A DNA stretch of 64,000 nucleotides from Marinobacter santoriniensis NKSG1 (GCF_000347775.1 NZ_APAT01000016.1:62001-126000); one strand, 5' to 3'. Positions 1 to 8,192 are shown, numbered from the stretch's first letter. The notes: a model not told the origin generated them from the sequence alone. Translations and numbers: made by a program.

Positions 1-1981
1 GCAACCGGCTTCTCGACGTGTCGAACGATGCCTCCACCTGAGGAACGAGATGCCACTTGGACAAATGCTCGCGACCTGTTGACGCCACGAATACGCCTGT
101 TTCTGCCCCCGCCCTGAATGAGGTCCTCCAGATCCGCAAGAACTGCCGATCAAACACTCGATCAGGCGCCTCGGGCTTCGACCACTCCTGAAAAGGAGTC
201 TGGTCATTCCAGAACCATGGCGACATCGGTGCGTCCGGATTACCACGATTGATCAGAACATCCCGATAAGCACCAAGTACCGTGTGCCAGTTCGTTTCGT
301 CCACTTGATGCCATCCCGTTGCCTGCAAACAGCTTTTCAGTGCAGAGGGCGTTGCCATGAAAAGCACATTGATGGGTGCTTTTCGCACCCCGGTAACTGA
401 CAAGGCATAACGATCGTCCGCTACGGAAAAAAGTTGTTGCGGGCCATCGTATTGCTCAGTCACCGCAGCCTTCGTGTTCGCATCCGAGAACAGAGGTGGT
501 TGGACATTCAGGCTCAGAAAAGCAGTGAACCAGGCGCCTGCGAGAAGAAAAATACTCAGTGTCGCCCACAACCGCCTCACTCCCGGCCGCGGAGACATGA
601 AACGAAAGCCCTGCCAGTCACCGAACACCATCGCGCTGCCGACGAGGAGGCCCAGCCCACCCAGAAGATATCCTGCCAGCACATCACTGAGATAGTGGAC
701 GCCCAGATACAACCGACTGAACCCGATGGAAAGCGCCAGGACAGCCGCTCCGAATAGCAAATTAACCCGTCTCCGCCACTTCCCCGTTGCGTGCATCGCA
801 ATAAAAAACAAAAACCCGTAGAAGGCCAGGCTGATGGCGGCATGGCCACTGGGAAAGGAATAACCACCAGGTTCCAGCAATGCCTGGTCCGGCCTTGGCC
901 GGTGAAACGCGAGCTTGCTCAGGAACACCAGTCCTTCCGAACCGACCACGGAGACGACCATCGGCAGGACGAACCGGGTTTGCCGCAAACGACAGAGAAC
1001 CGCAATACTGAGCGAGAGGCCTGCCACCACGACCCAGGGATTACCGAGAGTGGTGATTCCGTAGAAAACGTGATTGAGGGTGCCAGTCCGAAAGCTCGCA
1101 ATCAGGCTATCAATGCGGGCATCGGCCGCCACAATGGCCTCTCTGGTCAGGAGGTCCTCAACCAGTCCTCCGAACAGCAGAAGCACATACAGCATCGCCA
1201 GGCCTATCAGCGTCATCGGCAATCCACTCAGCCGGGTTCTATCCCCTCGCCTCTCGAGGAACCGGATGAATCGCAGATGACGCTGGCTCCAGGCGGCAAC
1301 CTCGGAATTATTCCGAATGGCTGCCAATATCGACCTGGTCACCGAGACAGTGAGCTGCGTCGCGCCCGGACCATACCGAATTAAAAGCCACCGCAGCAGA
1401 TAAAGCAGGACAATGAGAGTAACGCACAGGAATAGCAGGAGCCCCAACCGCGACAGCCACGCATGGGCAAGGGCCAGAGACTGAGAAAACACGTAGCCGG
1501 GCAGGATCCACTGTATCGCCCAGCCAATAGCGCCCAGCAGGTTCCAGACAAAAAACGGCAACCGCCCCATTTTCGCCATGCCGGCAATAAACGGCATCAA
1601 CTCTTTGACGGAGGGGACAAAACGCCCGAGCAGAACACTCTTGCCACCGTGGCGATCAAAAAAGCCCTCGGCCCTGGACAGATATTCCGGCTTGAGAAAC
1701 CACCGCTTCTGGCTCAGCCACCGGTAGCCGTATTTCCTGCCGAGATAATAATTGATGTTGTCGCCAAGCACAGCGCCCACCGCGGCAAAAATCAACAGGT
1801 CACCCAGGTCCAACACACCCTGCCCGGCCAGAATCCCCATCAGAAGCAAAAAGCTCGACCCAGGTATCAGAAGGCCAACGACCAGCACGGTCTCGGCAAA
1901 CGCGGCAAACAATGCAATCCAGTAACCCAGGACTCCGGTATCACGCACCAGCGCCAGAACTGTCTGAGTAAGGTGTTCCAT
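1..1981 (-). CDS. DedA / PAP2 phosphatase / LssY-like fusion membrane protein (3' end beyond window)
   Basis: Reading the minus strand from the ATG at 1981 gives 660 codons without a stop to the window edge, so the C-terminus is missing. Residues ~1-200 look like a DedA (SNARE-associated) membrane domain with hydrophobic segments and the GRFVPSVKELMPFIAGM stretch. Residues ~260-455 are a PAP2 phosphatase with all three motifs: KLAFHRPRP (356-364), PSGH (377-380) and SR-x5-H-x3-D (S422, R423, H429, D433). A last hydrophobic segment (~474-492) leads into a soluble tail resembling the LssY C-terminal domain. The likely role is lipid-phosphate (undecaprenyl- or phosphatidate-type) dephosphorylation and/or lipid flipping in the inner membrane; the substrate is not known. 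It starts 14 bp after the MFS gene stop, so it is the last visible gene of the ChrB-like/MFS operon. Confidence 0.85.
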   Translation of the reverse strand, partial: MEHLTQTVLALVRDTGVLGYWIALFAAFAETVLVVGLLIPGSSFLLLMGILAGQGVLDLGDLLIFAAVGAVLGDNINYYLGRKYGYRWLSQKRWFLKPEYLSRAEGFFDRHGGKSVLLGRFVPSVKELMPFIAGMAKMGRLPFFVWNLLGAIGWAIQWILPGYVFSQSLALAHAWLSRLGLLLFLCVTLIVLLYLLRWLLIRYGPGATQLTVSVTRSILAAIRNNSEVAAWSQRHLRFIRFLERRGDRTRLSGLPMTLIGLAMLYVLLLFGGLVEDLLTREAIVAADARIDSLIASFRTGTLNHVFYGITTLGNPWVVVAGLSLSIAVLCRLRQTRFVLPMVVSVVGSEGLVFLSKLAFHRPRPDQALLEPGGYSFPSGHAAISLAFYGFLFFIAMHATGKWRRRVNLLFGAAVLALSIGFSRLYLGVHYLSDVLAGYLLGGLGLLVGSAMVFGDWQGFRFMSPRPGVRRLWATLSIFLLAGAWFTAFLSLNVQPPLFSDANTKAAVTEQYDGPQQLFSVADDRYALSVTGVRKAPINVLFMATPSALKSCLQATGWHQVDETNWHTVLGAYRDVLINRGNPDAPMSPWFWNDQTPFQEWSKPEAPDRVFDRQFLRIWRTSFRAGAETGVFVASTGREHLSKWHLVPQVEASFDTSRSRL

Positions 1982-1995
1982 GAGTTACCCTGCAA

Positions 1996-3228
1996 TCAAT
2001 CGCAAGCGCCACGTTCTCTCAAACGACGGCGCTGAATAATCACCAAGGCCAGCGCGACAATGGCGAAAACCGCGCCCGCGAGAAAGGTATTGGCCGAGCC
2101 GGCCATGTCCCACAATGCTCCGGCAATGGTACTTGCCGCCAGCAGTGCCAGGCCTGTGACCAGGTTAAACATACCAAAGGCGGTGCCCCTCAGTTCGGCC
2201 GGCGCCGTCTCGGCAACCAGAGTCGCCAGTAGTCCCTGGGTAAACCCCATATGCAGGCCCCACAAAGCAACTCCCAGTCCGACTCCCACCAGGCCGGATG
2301 ACCGGGCCAGCACCAGATCCGCAATCACCAGCAGTATGAGACCGATGGCGAGAAGGGTCGGCCGATCGGTCCGGTCCGCCAGCACGCCAACAGGATAGGC
2401 GGAGAGCGAATAGGTGAAACTCATGATGACCAGCACTAGCGGAATGAACATGACCGCCAGCCCCGAATCCTGGGCTTTCAGTACCAGGAAGGCCTCACTG
2501 AATCGGGCAAGCGTGAATACGGTTGCAATAACAACGATCCACCAGTAATTCGGCCCCAGATACCTCAGTTCTGAACGCCGTAAGGGCATTTTCACCTTTC
2601 GTTGCGTGACGGCATGGGCAGGCTCTTTCACCGCCACCAACAACACCATCACGGCGAAAAACGCCGGAATCGAGGCAATCCAGAACACGGTTTTATACTG
2701 GTCTGCGGTCAGCCACATCAGACCGATCGCCAGAAGCGGGCCCAGAAACGCTCCCACGGTATCCAGCGATTGCCGCAGTCCAAAGCTCGCACCTCGCATT
2801 TCCGGTGGCGATAGGTCGGCGATCAGGGCGTCCCTGGGTGCGCCGCGAATCCCCTTTCCTATCCGGTCGACAAACCGTGCCACAAAGACGAGGCCAACCG
2901 AGTTGGCCAGGGGAAATAACGGTTTGACCAGCGCTGCAAGACCATAGCCAGTAACGGCCAGCACTTTTCGCCGCCCTAGCCAGTCACTCAGCGCCCCCGA
3001 GAACACCTTGGTCACCGATGCGGTCGCCTCGGCCACGCCCTCAAGGACACCGACGGCCAGGGCAGAAGCGCCAAGCGCGGTCACCAGATACACCGGAAGA
3101 AGCGCATGAATCATCTCGGATGAAATGTCCATAAACAGGCTGACCAGCCCGAGTGCCCAGATGCCCTTGGGAATCTGCCGGGAGACACCGGTGTGGGTAG
3201 CGCTGGGTGACGGTGATTCTTCGGACAT
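1996..3228 (-). CDS. MFS transporter
   Basis: A 410-residue major facilitator with about 12 hydrophobic segments, the loop 2-3 motif DWLGRRK and a second RIGKGIRGAPRDALIAD segment. The start of the first helix (FMDISSEMIHALLPVYL) is characteristic of an MFS_1 subgroup of putative drug or metabolite exporters. The substrate cannot be read from sequence. It lies 11 bp downstream of the ChrB-like gene and 14 bp upstream of the DedA-PAP2 gene, all on one strand, so co-transcription is likely. MFS genes next to ChrB-N proteins are often labelled chromate or oxyanion exporters by association; this is not a CHR-family (ChrA) chromate transporter. Confidence 0.85.
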   Translation of the reverse strand: MSEESPSPSATHTGVSRQIPKGIWALGLVSLFMDISSEMIHALLPVYLVTALGASALAVGVLEGVAEATASVTKVFSGALSDWLGRRKVLAVTGYGLAALVKPLFPLANSVGLVFVARFVDRIGKGIRGAPRDALIADLSPPEMRGASFGLRQSLDTVGAFLGPLLAIGLMWLTADQYKTVFWIASIPAFFAVMVLLVAVKEPAHAVTQRKVKMPLRRSELRYLGPNYWWIVVIATVFTLARFSEAFLVLKAQDSGLAVMFIPLVLVIMSFTYSLSAYPVGVLADRTDRPTLLAIGLILLVIADLVLARSSGLVGVGLGVALWGLHMGFTQGLLATLVAETAPAELRGTAFGMFNLVTGLALLAASTIAGALWDMAGSANTFLAGAVFAIVALALVIIQRRRLRERGACD

Positions 3229-3239
3229 ATTCCAGGCTC

Positions 3240-3794
3240 TCAGGGATTGGGATTCTGCTCTTCGAATACCCGTTGGGCGTACCCGTCCAGCAAGGCTTCA
3301 CATTTATCGAGCCAAGCGCTGGCCTCGGAAGACAGGGGCGCGTCATAGAAGTCGAGCGCGCGAATTTTCTCCAGCCACCGTTGGAGTTTCTGGAGTTCCG
3401 CCTCTTCTTCTTCCAGCTCGGCATAGGTGAATTTGTTCTTCGAGAACTCTTTGGCGATTTCCGCTTCGAAGGCCTCGCACTGGCCGATGAACTCGCGATA
3501 TTGGTCATTACGCTCGTCGGTGAAGCGTTCCAGCACTCTTTCCTGCTGCCCGGCATCCATGGCCGTGGCGTCGAGGAGCAAAACCTCGCCCCCCATACCG
3601 ATGATGTCGTTTTCAATCAGTTTGGCCTGGCGGATCAGGCGATCGGTTTTGGGCAGCATGCACACACCATTCTGCATGTAGACGGCGCCCAATCCTTTCA
3701 GCCTGCGCCAGAGCGCAACCCGCTTGGAAGAGGGTTCAGAGGGAATCTTGTAGATCAGCGTAAGCCACGAATCTTTTTTCATGGTTTCAACCAT
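3240..3794 (-). CDS. ChrB N-terminal domain protein (chromate-resistance-associated)
   Basis: The 184-residue protein opens with SWLTLIYKIPSEPSSKRVALWRR followed by LGAVYMQNGVCMLP, the hallmark of the ChrB N-terminal domain. The remainder is highly charged and probably helical (EELEEEEAELQKLQRWLEK). Full ChrB proteins carry an additional C-terminal domain that is absent here, so this is the stand-alone N-domain form. ChrB proteins have been described as chromate-responsive regulators. The ATG at 3794 lies at the edge of a 22-bp palindrome (3794-3815); the in-frame ATG at 3782 (MKKDSW) is an equally good start and would leave the palindrome just upstream of the coding region. It is the first gene of the operon with the MFS and DedA-PAP2 genes. 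Confidence 0.75.
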   Translation of the reverse strand: MVETMKKDSWLTLIYKIPSEPSSKRVALWRRLKGLGAVYMQNGVCMLPKTDRLIRQAKLIENDIIGMGGEVLLLDATAMDAGQQERVLERFTDERNDQYREFIGQCEAFEAEIAKEFSKNKFTYAELEEEEAELQKLQRWLEKIRALDFYDAPLSSEASAWLDKCEALLDGYAQRVFEEQNPNP

Positions 3795-3815
3795 AATGTA
3801 ACGGCGGTTACATTA
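3794..3815. promoter_or_regulatory. 22-bp palindromic operator candidate at the ChrB-like start
   Basis: TAATGTAAC and GTTACATTA are perfect 9-bp inverted arms around GGCG. The site covers the promoter-proximal leader and the first possible start codon of the ChrB-like/MFS/DedA-PAP2 operon, a usual place for a repressor site. I cannot assign the regulator; a TetR-type protein or the ChrB-like product itself are possibilities. The spacing does not fit the TyrR box. Confidence 0.6.
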
Positions 3816-3854
3816 AAACATACCATTCTGTAATCGTGCTTAACGCAGGAGCAG

Positions 3855-3885
3855 GGCCCCCTCCACCAGACAAGCAGGAGGGGCC
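3855..3885 (-). terminator. Hairpin downstream of alpha/beta hydrolase gene
   Basis: GGCCCCCTCC (3855-3864) pairs with GGAGGGGCC (3877-3885) with one bulged C. It lies 47 bp past the stop of the hydrolase gene (3932) and ahead of the ChrB-like operon. There is no clear T-run on the minus strand, so it may stabilise the 3' end or be a weak terminator. Confidence 0.45.
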
Positions 3886-3931
3886 GGAGTGGAAACGGGA
3901 TGGAGACAGTCCTCTCGCTGTATCGTCTGGA

Positions 3932-4852
3932 TCACTGGTGCGACGCTTTGGCATGGCTGCTGATGAGGTCAACCAGTCGCGGCAGCACCGCGTCCGGCAG
4001 ATAGTGCCCCATGCCTATGATCGTCTCGTGGCGGGCGCCGGGGATAGCGGCAACGGTCGCCTTCCCGCCGCTGGGATGGACCATTCTGTCGGTGTCACCA
4101 TGGATCACGAGGGTTGGCGCTTTGACGTTGCTCAATTCCGGGGTTCGATCCCCGGATTTCAGTATGGCACCGATCTGACGCGCAACACCCTGGTGGGCCC
4201 TCGGGCCTGCTCCGCGCTCCCAGGCTTCCGCCGCGTACGTCCTTTCCCTATTTTCATCCAGCGGGAGGACTGTGGTGCTGATGTGCCGCATCATGCCCAG
4301 GTGGCGCTCGATGGCCTGGTCCCGGGTTTTGGCGGGCGGCCTGACCAGACGCAGGAGCGTCGAGTTCGCGGGCTGCCCCACCCGGCGATGGCCGGTGGTC
4401 GAGAAGATGGACGTCAGTGTATGAGTCCGTTCGGGGTATCGCGCGGCGATTGTCTGAGCAATCATCCCCCCCATGGACATACCCACCAAATGTGCACGGT
4501 CTATCTCAAGATGATCCAGCAGAGCCACCGCATCCCCTGCCATATCGCCCAGGTCGTAGGCATCCGGCGGTGGTCTTCGGAACAGTTGCTGCATCCGGCC
4601 TGGCGGCCGAGAAGGGATCTGAGAGGATTGACCCACGTCGCGATTATCAAAACGTATGACGAAGTACCCCCGATTAACCAGCTCTTCCACAACCGCTACC
4701 GGCCAGGACGTCAGCTGCTGCCCTAGCCCTGCAATCAGCAGCAGGGGCGCATTATCGGAGTTTCCTCGCACCCGGTAGCAGATTCGGTGGCCATTCCGGA
4801 ACACACAGAAACGATCGGCACTGCTGCGCGATGGCTGAGCGTCTGTATTCAT
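3932..4852 (-). CDS. Alpha/beta-fold hydrolase
   Basis: A 306-residue single-domain alpha/beta hydrolase with the triad in order: nucleophile elbow GMSMGG, acid in VIHGDTDRMV, and histidine in GMGHYLPD near the C-terminus. The oxyanion region is LLIAGLGQQLTSW, and RFDNRDVGQSS follows strand 4 as in RdmC/aclacinomycin-methylesterase-like hydrolases. It has no signal peptide, so it is probably a cytosolic esterase or lipase-like enzyme. It stands alone on the minus strand, with 79 bp to the ChrB-like operon promoter region on one side and 246 bp to the ParA-like gene on the other. The substrate is unknown. Confidence 0.85.
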   Translation of the reverse strand: MNTDAQPSRSSADRFCVFRNGHRICYRVRGNSDNAPLLLIAGLGQQLTSWPVAVVEELVNRGYFVIRFDNRDVGQSSQIPSRPPGRMQQLFRRPPPDAYDLGDMAGDAVALLDHLEIDRAHLVGMSMGGMIAQTIAARYPERTHTLTSIFSTTGHRRVGQPANSTLLRLVRPPAKTRDQAIERHLGMMRHISTTVLPLDENRERTYAAEAWERGAGPRAHQGVARQIGAILKSGDRTPELSNVKAPTLVIHGDTDRMVHPSGGKATVAAIPGARHETIIGMGHYLPDAVLPRLVDLISSHAKASHQ

Positions 4853-5098
4853 TCACCTATCCCCGTTTTGGTGTCAGAGCAGACCGACAACGTTATGCAT
4901 TCGATCCACGATCATAAACCCCAATCATCGCAGAGCCAGCGTCGGTAGCAAGGTATTGTCTGCATATTTTGCTGGCAATAATGCTATCTGCATACCGGAG
5001 GAGAGTAGCTTTGATCGCTAAGCCACCACGGCGCTCCCGGGACAACACCCCAACAGCGACTCTAGATAGTGACAAGCAGGCGATTGGCAGCCGGTTGT

Positions 5099-5833
5099 CT
5101 AGAGATCCTTTTCGATTTCAGCCCAAAGCTGACGAAAGGCCGCGGCGGCCGGAGTGGCCGGGGCCAGGACTTCCAGGGGCAGCCCTTCCTCTCCCATCCG
5201 CTCGACCACGCTGGCATAGGGAATCGACACACTCAACGGCTCACCCAGGCGACGATCCGGAGACTCAATCAAGTCCTTGTGAAGTTTCTTTCGCCGGTCA
5301 ACGAGAGAGAAGAAGGGACGAAGTTTTTTGCGCCCGAGCTTTTTACTGCGAACGAAGGCCTGAAGCTGCTCCCAGCTATTCAGGGATAGCCAGGTGGGTA
5401 CCAGCGGCACATAAACCCTGTCCGAGAGTTCAAGCACCTGTTCGGTCAGTCGGGAGAGCGAGGGGGGACAATCCAGCACAACGAGGCTGGTCTCCTCGGA
5501 AAACGGCGCCAGCACGCTCTTGAGCGACTGCCCGCCTTCTTCGAGCTTGATATCAAAATTCCGGAAGCTGGGATGGGACGGGATGAAATCCAGGCCGGGA
5601 TAGACATTGTCACGGACGAATTCGGCAACCGGGGCTTTGCCGGCCAGCAACTTCGACAATTTCCGCCCCTTGACCGGCTCCGCTCCGGAAAGATAGAAGC
5701 TGGCCGCGCCTTGCGGATCAAGGTCCCACAGTAACGTCGTGAGGCCATGCTGACTGGCAAGATACGCGATGTTCACGGCCGCGGCGGTCTTTCCCACACC
5801 GCCTTTGGGACTGTAAAACGCAATAATCCTCAT
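5099..5833 (-). CDS. ParA/MinD-family ATPase (orphan)
   Basis: A 244-residue P-loop ATPase with the deviant Walker A motif KGGVGKT at residues 11-17, the A' motif LLWDLDPQGAAS, and a Walker B-like strand SLVVLDCPPSLS. This places it with ParA/Soj-type cargo-positioning ATPases. There is no parB-like gene, parS-like repeat or partner beside it: flanking genes are an 83-residue hypothetical and an esterase. It is therefore not a plasmid partition locus as seen here. The upstream sequence shows no good ribosome binding site for the ATG at 5833. Function inferred only at family level. Confidence 0.8.
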   Translation of the reverse strand: MRIIAFYSPKGGVGKTAAAVNIAYLASQHGLTTLLWDLDPQGAASFYLSGAEPVKGRKLSKLLAGKAPVAEFVRDNVYPGLDFIPSHPSFRNFDIKLEEGGQSLKSVLAPFSEETSLVVLDCPPSLSRLTEQVLELSDRVYVPLVPTWLSLNSWEQLQAFVRSKKLGRKKLRPFFSLVDRRKKLHKDLIESPDRRLGEPLSVSIPYASVVERMGEEGLPLEVLAPATPAAAAFRQLWAEIEKDL

Positions 5834-5919
5834 GGATCGGGAAGCTCACGGTAGCAAAGCAAATCCAGGAGAATAGCAGTCCCGGCATGGCGGACCTGTG
5901 AAGGTTTTATGACAGCCTT

Positions 5920-6171
5920 CTACTGTCGGCTGTACTCGTTAAAAACCTTCCAGTCCAGAATGTTGCCGTCAGCGTCAAAATGGACGAAGCCGGCGTAATC
6001 CGTGGCGTCATGCCAGGCTTTGACATAACCAATCACCTTGCCATCGTCAGCCAGCACCTCGAAAGAGGCCTTGTCTTCGGACGGTTGGGGATCAGACTGT
6101 TCACGAGACACCGGTTTGACGGTGACGGACGGACAGCTCAAACGGGCGAGGGTAAGCAGGTGAGGATTCAT
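5920..6171 (-). CDS. Small hypothetical protein (83 aa)
   Basis: I do not recognise the family. The ATG at 6171 is preceded by GGAG at a spacing of about 8-9 bases. The N-terminal third is polar; the C-terminal part (FEVLADDGKVIGYVKAWHDATDYAGFVHFDADGNILDWKVFNEYSRQ in outline) looks like a small beta-rich domain with alternating strands and turns. There is no signal peptide or membrane segment. It may share a transcript with the ParA-like gene 86 bp downstream. A possible -10 (TATAGT on minus, 6220-6225) lies upstream. Confidence 0.55.
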   Translation of the reverse strand: MNPHLLTLARLSCPSVTVKPVSREQSDPQPSEDKASFEVLADDGKVIGYVKAWHDATDYAGFVHFDADGNILDWKVFNEYSRQ

Positions 6172-6324
6172 AGCGTCGTACTCCGTAAGTTACGAACGGT
6201 AACAACCTGAAGCCCGGACACTATAACGTCTGAAAGAAATGTGAACACGGTCTCATATCAATTTTTAGAGACTGATTCGGCATGAAAGGGAGTGCTTTGA
6301 TAACAAGCTGATCGGCCGTCCGGT

Positions 6325-7548
6325 TCACGCGCGCTGAGGACGGCCTCCGTCCTCATCCGGCAAAGCCGCAAGCGCCTTGCGGACCGAAGCCGGAGCACCA
6401 ATTGCCAGCACCAGCGCCAGGAACACGCACACCGCCATGGTAAGCACGATTGCAATCAGCGATTCGCCAAAAACCGCGGCGGATAAGGCACTGACCGCAC
6501 CGGAGATCGAAAACTGGGCGGCGCCCAGTAATGCCGCGGCGGTTCCGCCAAGCCGCGGGAAAAACTCCAGCGCATTGGCCAGGTTGTTCGGCACGCTGGC
6601 TCCCATACAGCCCACCGTTGCGATGATACAGGCGGCGACGGCCCAGTACGGCAGTGCCGCCCAGGCACAGATCACCAGGCTGACAACCGCTATCGCCTGA
6701 ATAATCACAAACGTTCGAAGTATGGCGGCCGATTCGAAATACTGAAGCAGCTTCCGGTTCAGCAGATTAAGGCAAGCCATGGCGGCGATATTCGCCGCAA
6801 ACAATCCGGAGAACAGGCTCCTGGAGAGGCCAAACCATTCCTGATATACGAAAGAAGCATTGGTGATGAAGACGAGCATGGCACTGAAACACAGAGCCTG
6901 AAGCCCGATGAACCGCATGGTGACCGGATGCTTCAGGACCAGCATGTAATTGGTCACCAGGGTATGCACGGGTGTGCGCACGGGTGTGGGCGGGGTCAGT
7001 CGCCGGAACAATGCCACGTTGAGCACCAAGGCCAGAAGAGCCGCGTACAGGGCCAGCACCCAGAAAATAGCCGGCCAGGCCGCCAGCTCCAGCATCAGCG
7101 ACCCGATCGTGGGCGCCAGGGCCGGCGCGACGAACATGATCAGGCCGATCAACGCAAACAGCCGGGCCGAATCCGTACCGCTGGACTGATCACGGACGAT
7201 TGCCGGGACGGATACCGCACAAAAGGCGCCGCCAATCCCCTGGATCAGACGCCACACAATCATATGGGTCAGGCTGTCAGCCTGGGATACCAGCAACGCA
7301 CCGACGGCAAAGATAGCCAACCCGCAAAACAGGATAACCCGGCGACCGTATCGGTCAGACAGGGGGCCGCCCACCAGCTGGGCCAGCCCCAGGGATGCCA
7401 CGTACGCGCTGAGAGTCAGCCCCACGTCCCCATGGCCGACACCGAGGCTATCGGCAATATCCGGGAACGCCGGCAGGTAGGCATCGAGCGCGAGCGGCCC
7501 GAGGGCGACCGTCATACCCAACAGGAGGGCAAGTTGCACGTGTGGCAC
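6325..7548 (-). CDS. Bcr/CflA-family multidrug efflux MFS transporter
   Basis: A 407-residue 12-TM transporter. The N-terminus (LGMTVALGPLALDAYLPAFPDIADSLG) is diagnostic of the Bcr/CflA drug:proton antiporters, and the loop 2-3 motif GGPLSDRYGRR is intact. The start is a GTG at 7548, chosen because GGAG lies shortly upstream and the Bcr homology begins at once. It would export small hydrophobic drugs or metabolites from the cytoplasm. It follows dgkA by 52 bp on the same strand and may be read through from it. Confidence 0.9.
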   Translation of the reverse strand: MPHVQLALLLGMTVALGPLALDAYLPAFPDIADSLGVGHGDVGLTLSAYVASLGLAQLVGGPLSDRYGRRVILFCGLAIFAVGALLVSQADSLTHMIVWRLIQGIGGAFCAVSVPAIVRDQSSGTDSARLFALIGLIMFVAPALAPTIGSLMLELAAWPAIFWVLALYAALLALVLNVALFRRLTPPTPVRTPVHTLVTNYMLVLKHPVTMRFIGLQALCFSAMLVFITNASFVYQEWFGLSRSLFSGLFAANIAAMACLNLLNRKLLQYFESAAILRTFVIIQAIAVVSLVICAWAALPYWAVAACIIATVGCMGASVPNNLANALEFFPRLGGTAAALLGAAQFSISGAVSALSAAVFGESLIAIVLTMAVCVFLALVLAIGAPASVRKALAALPDEDGGRPQRA

Positions 7549-7600
7549 AGACGTCTCCGAAGAGAAGAAAAGTTTGTAAGCTAGCTATTACGAAGGCCGG

Positions 7601-7990
7601 TCAGACCAGGATCACCAGCCAGGCCACGGAAATCATGACCAGCCCGACAAACTGGGCCGCACTGCCCATGTCCTTGGCCTTCTTTGAAAGCGGATGAAGC
7701 TCCAGCGATACCCGATCCACCACGTTTTCAATGGCAGTGTTCAGGAGTTCAATGGCCAGCGACAGCAGCGGCACCAGCATGAGAATGGCACGCTCCACCC
7801 TCGTCACATCGAGCCAGAGAGCGATGGGCTGAAGAACGACATTGATGAACACCAACTGACGGAAAGCAGCCTCGTTCAGAAACGCCGCTTTGAGGCCCAT
7901 CATTGAGTATCGGGTGGAATTGAGAATACGGGTAATGCCAGTGCCGCCTTTCAGTGAAGAGGCACTGCCGGGCTTTACAGAATCGGTCAT
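7601..7990 (-). CDS. dgkA: Diacylglycerol kinase
   Basis: A 129-residue small integral membrane kinase that phosphorylates diacylglycerol to phosphatidate, recycling lipid released during membrane-derived glucan or lipid A modification. The signature NTAIENVVDRVS and the NEAAFRQ segment, followed by three TM helices, match DgkA (E. coli protein about 122 residues). I set the start at the ATG at 7990 (MTDSVKP); extending further upstream in frame would run antisense-like through the arfA gene and has no family similarity. It lies directly downstream of the arfA hairpin, so cleavage of that hairpin would also separate this message. Confidence 0.92.
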   Translation of the reverse strand: MTDSVKPGSASSLKGGTGITRILNSTRYSMMGLKAAFLNEAAFRQLVFINVVLQPIALWLDVTRVERAILMLVPLLSLAIELLNTAIENVVDRVSLELHPLSKKAKDMGSAAQFVGLVMISVAWLVILV

Positions 7991-8010
7991 GGATAGCGAG
8001 TTTATCGGGT

Positions 8011-8064
8011 GATGGAAGATTTTCGTAAAACCACGTTCACGCGGCCTTGCGAAAATCCTCCATC
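8011..8064 (-). promoter_or_regulatory. 25-bp hairpin spanning the arfA stop codon (putative RNase III site)
   Basis: On the minus strand 24 of 25 positions pair (four G-U) around a TGAA loop at 8036-8039. The outer arms are GATGGAGGATTTTCG and CGAAAATCTTCCATC. The only mismatch is C-A at position 16 of the stem. The TGA stop of the upstream ORF lies exactly in the loop. There is no T-run, so it is not a typical intrinsic terminator. In E. coli, arfA mRNA is cut by RNase III within a comparable coding-region hairpin to make a non-stop message. Confidence 0.75.
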
Positions 8065-8192
8065 CGCACTGCCTTGTCCCGGCTACGCTTGTACCGGCTC
8101 TTATCTTCGACAACCCGCATCTGGTACTTCGGTGTCCTGAGTTCGCGCTGAACAGCACTGTGCTGCGTTGCTTTTGCCCGTTTTCTGGCCAT
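8037..8192 (-). CDS. arfA: Alternative ribosome-rescue factor A (ArfA-like, 51 aa)
   Basis: A 51-codon gene starting at the ATG at 8192, with GGAG eight bases upstream. The product is very basic (MARKRAKATQ start) and contains RTPKYQMRVVEDKSRYKRSR, which resembles the ArfA core (DPLFRxRVVxxKKGKGSYxRK). ArfA recruits RF2 to ribosomes stalled on non-stop mRNAs, as backup to tmRNA. The 3' end of the gene forms a 25-bp hairpin with the stop codon in the loop, the feature expected for an arfA whose mRNA is cut so that full-length protein is made only when trans-translation fails. The similarity is short, so the family call rests on the motif and the hairpin together. Confidence 0.7.
   Translation of the reverse strand: MARKRAKATQHSAVQRELRTPKYQMRVVEDKSRYKRSRDKAVRMEDFRKAA

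Noticed and set aside
791..2035. Several plus-strand frames and short minus-strand frames
   Set aside because: They are shadows of the DedA-PAP2-LssY gene, which is open on the minus strand from 1981 to the window edge.
3794..3815. TyrR/PhhR box
   Set aside because: The TyrR box is TGTAAA-N6-TTTACA (18 bp); here the TGTAA/TTACA half-sites give 16 bp, and no aromatic amino acid gene is near.
4893..5075. 60-residue minus-strand frame between the hydrolase and ParA-like genes
   Set aside because: TTG start, no ribosome binding site and no family similarity; the gap is probably non-coding.
7599..7607. GGTCAGACC as a further FadR-type operator
   Set aside because: It lies in the last codons of dgkA, lacks the outer T and A of the palindrome, and is not near a promoter.
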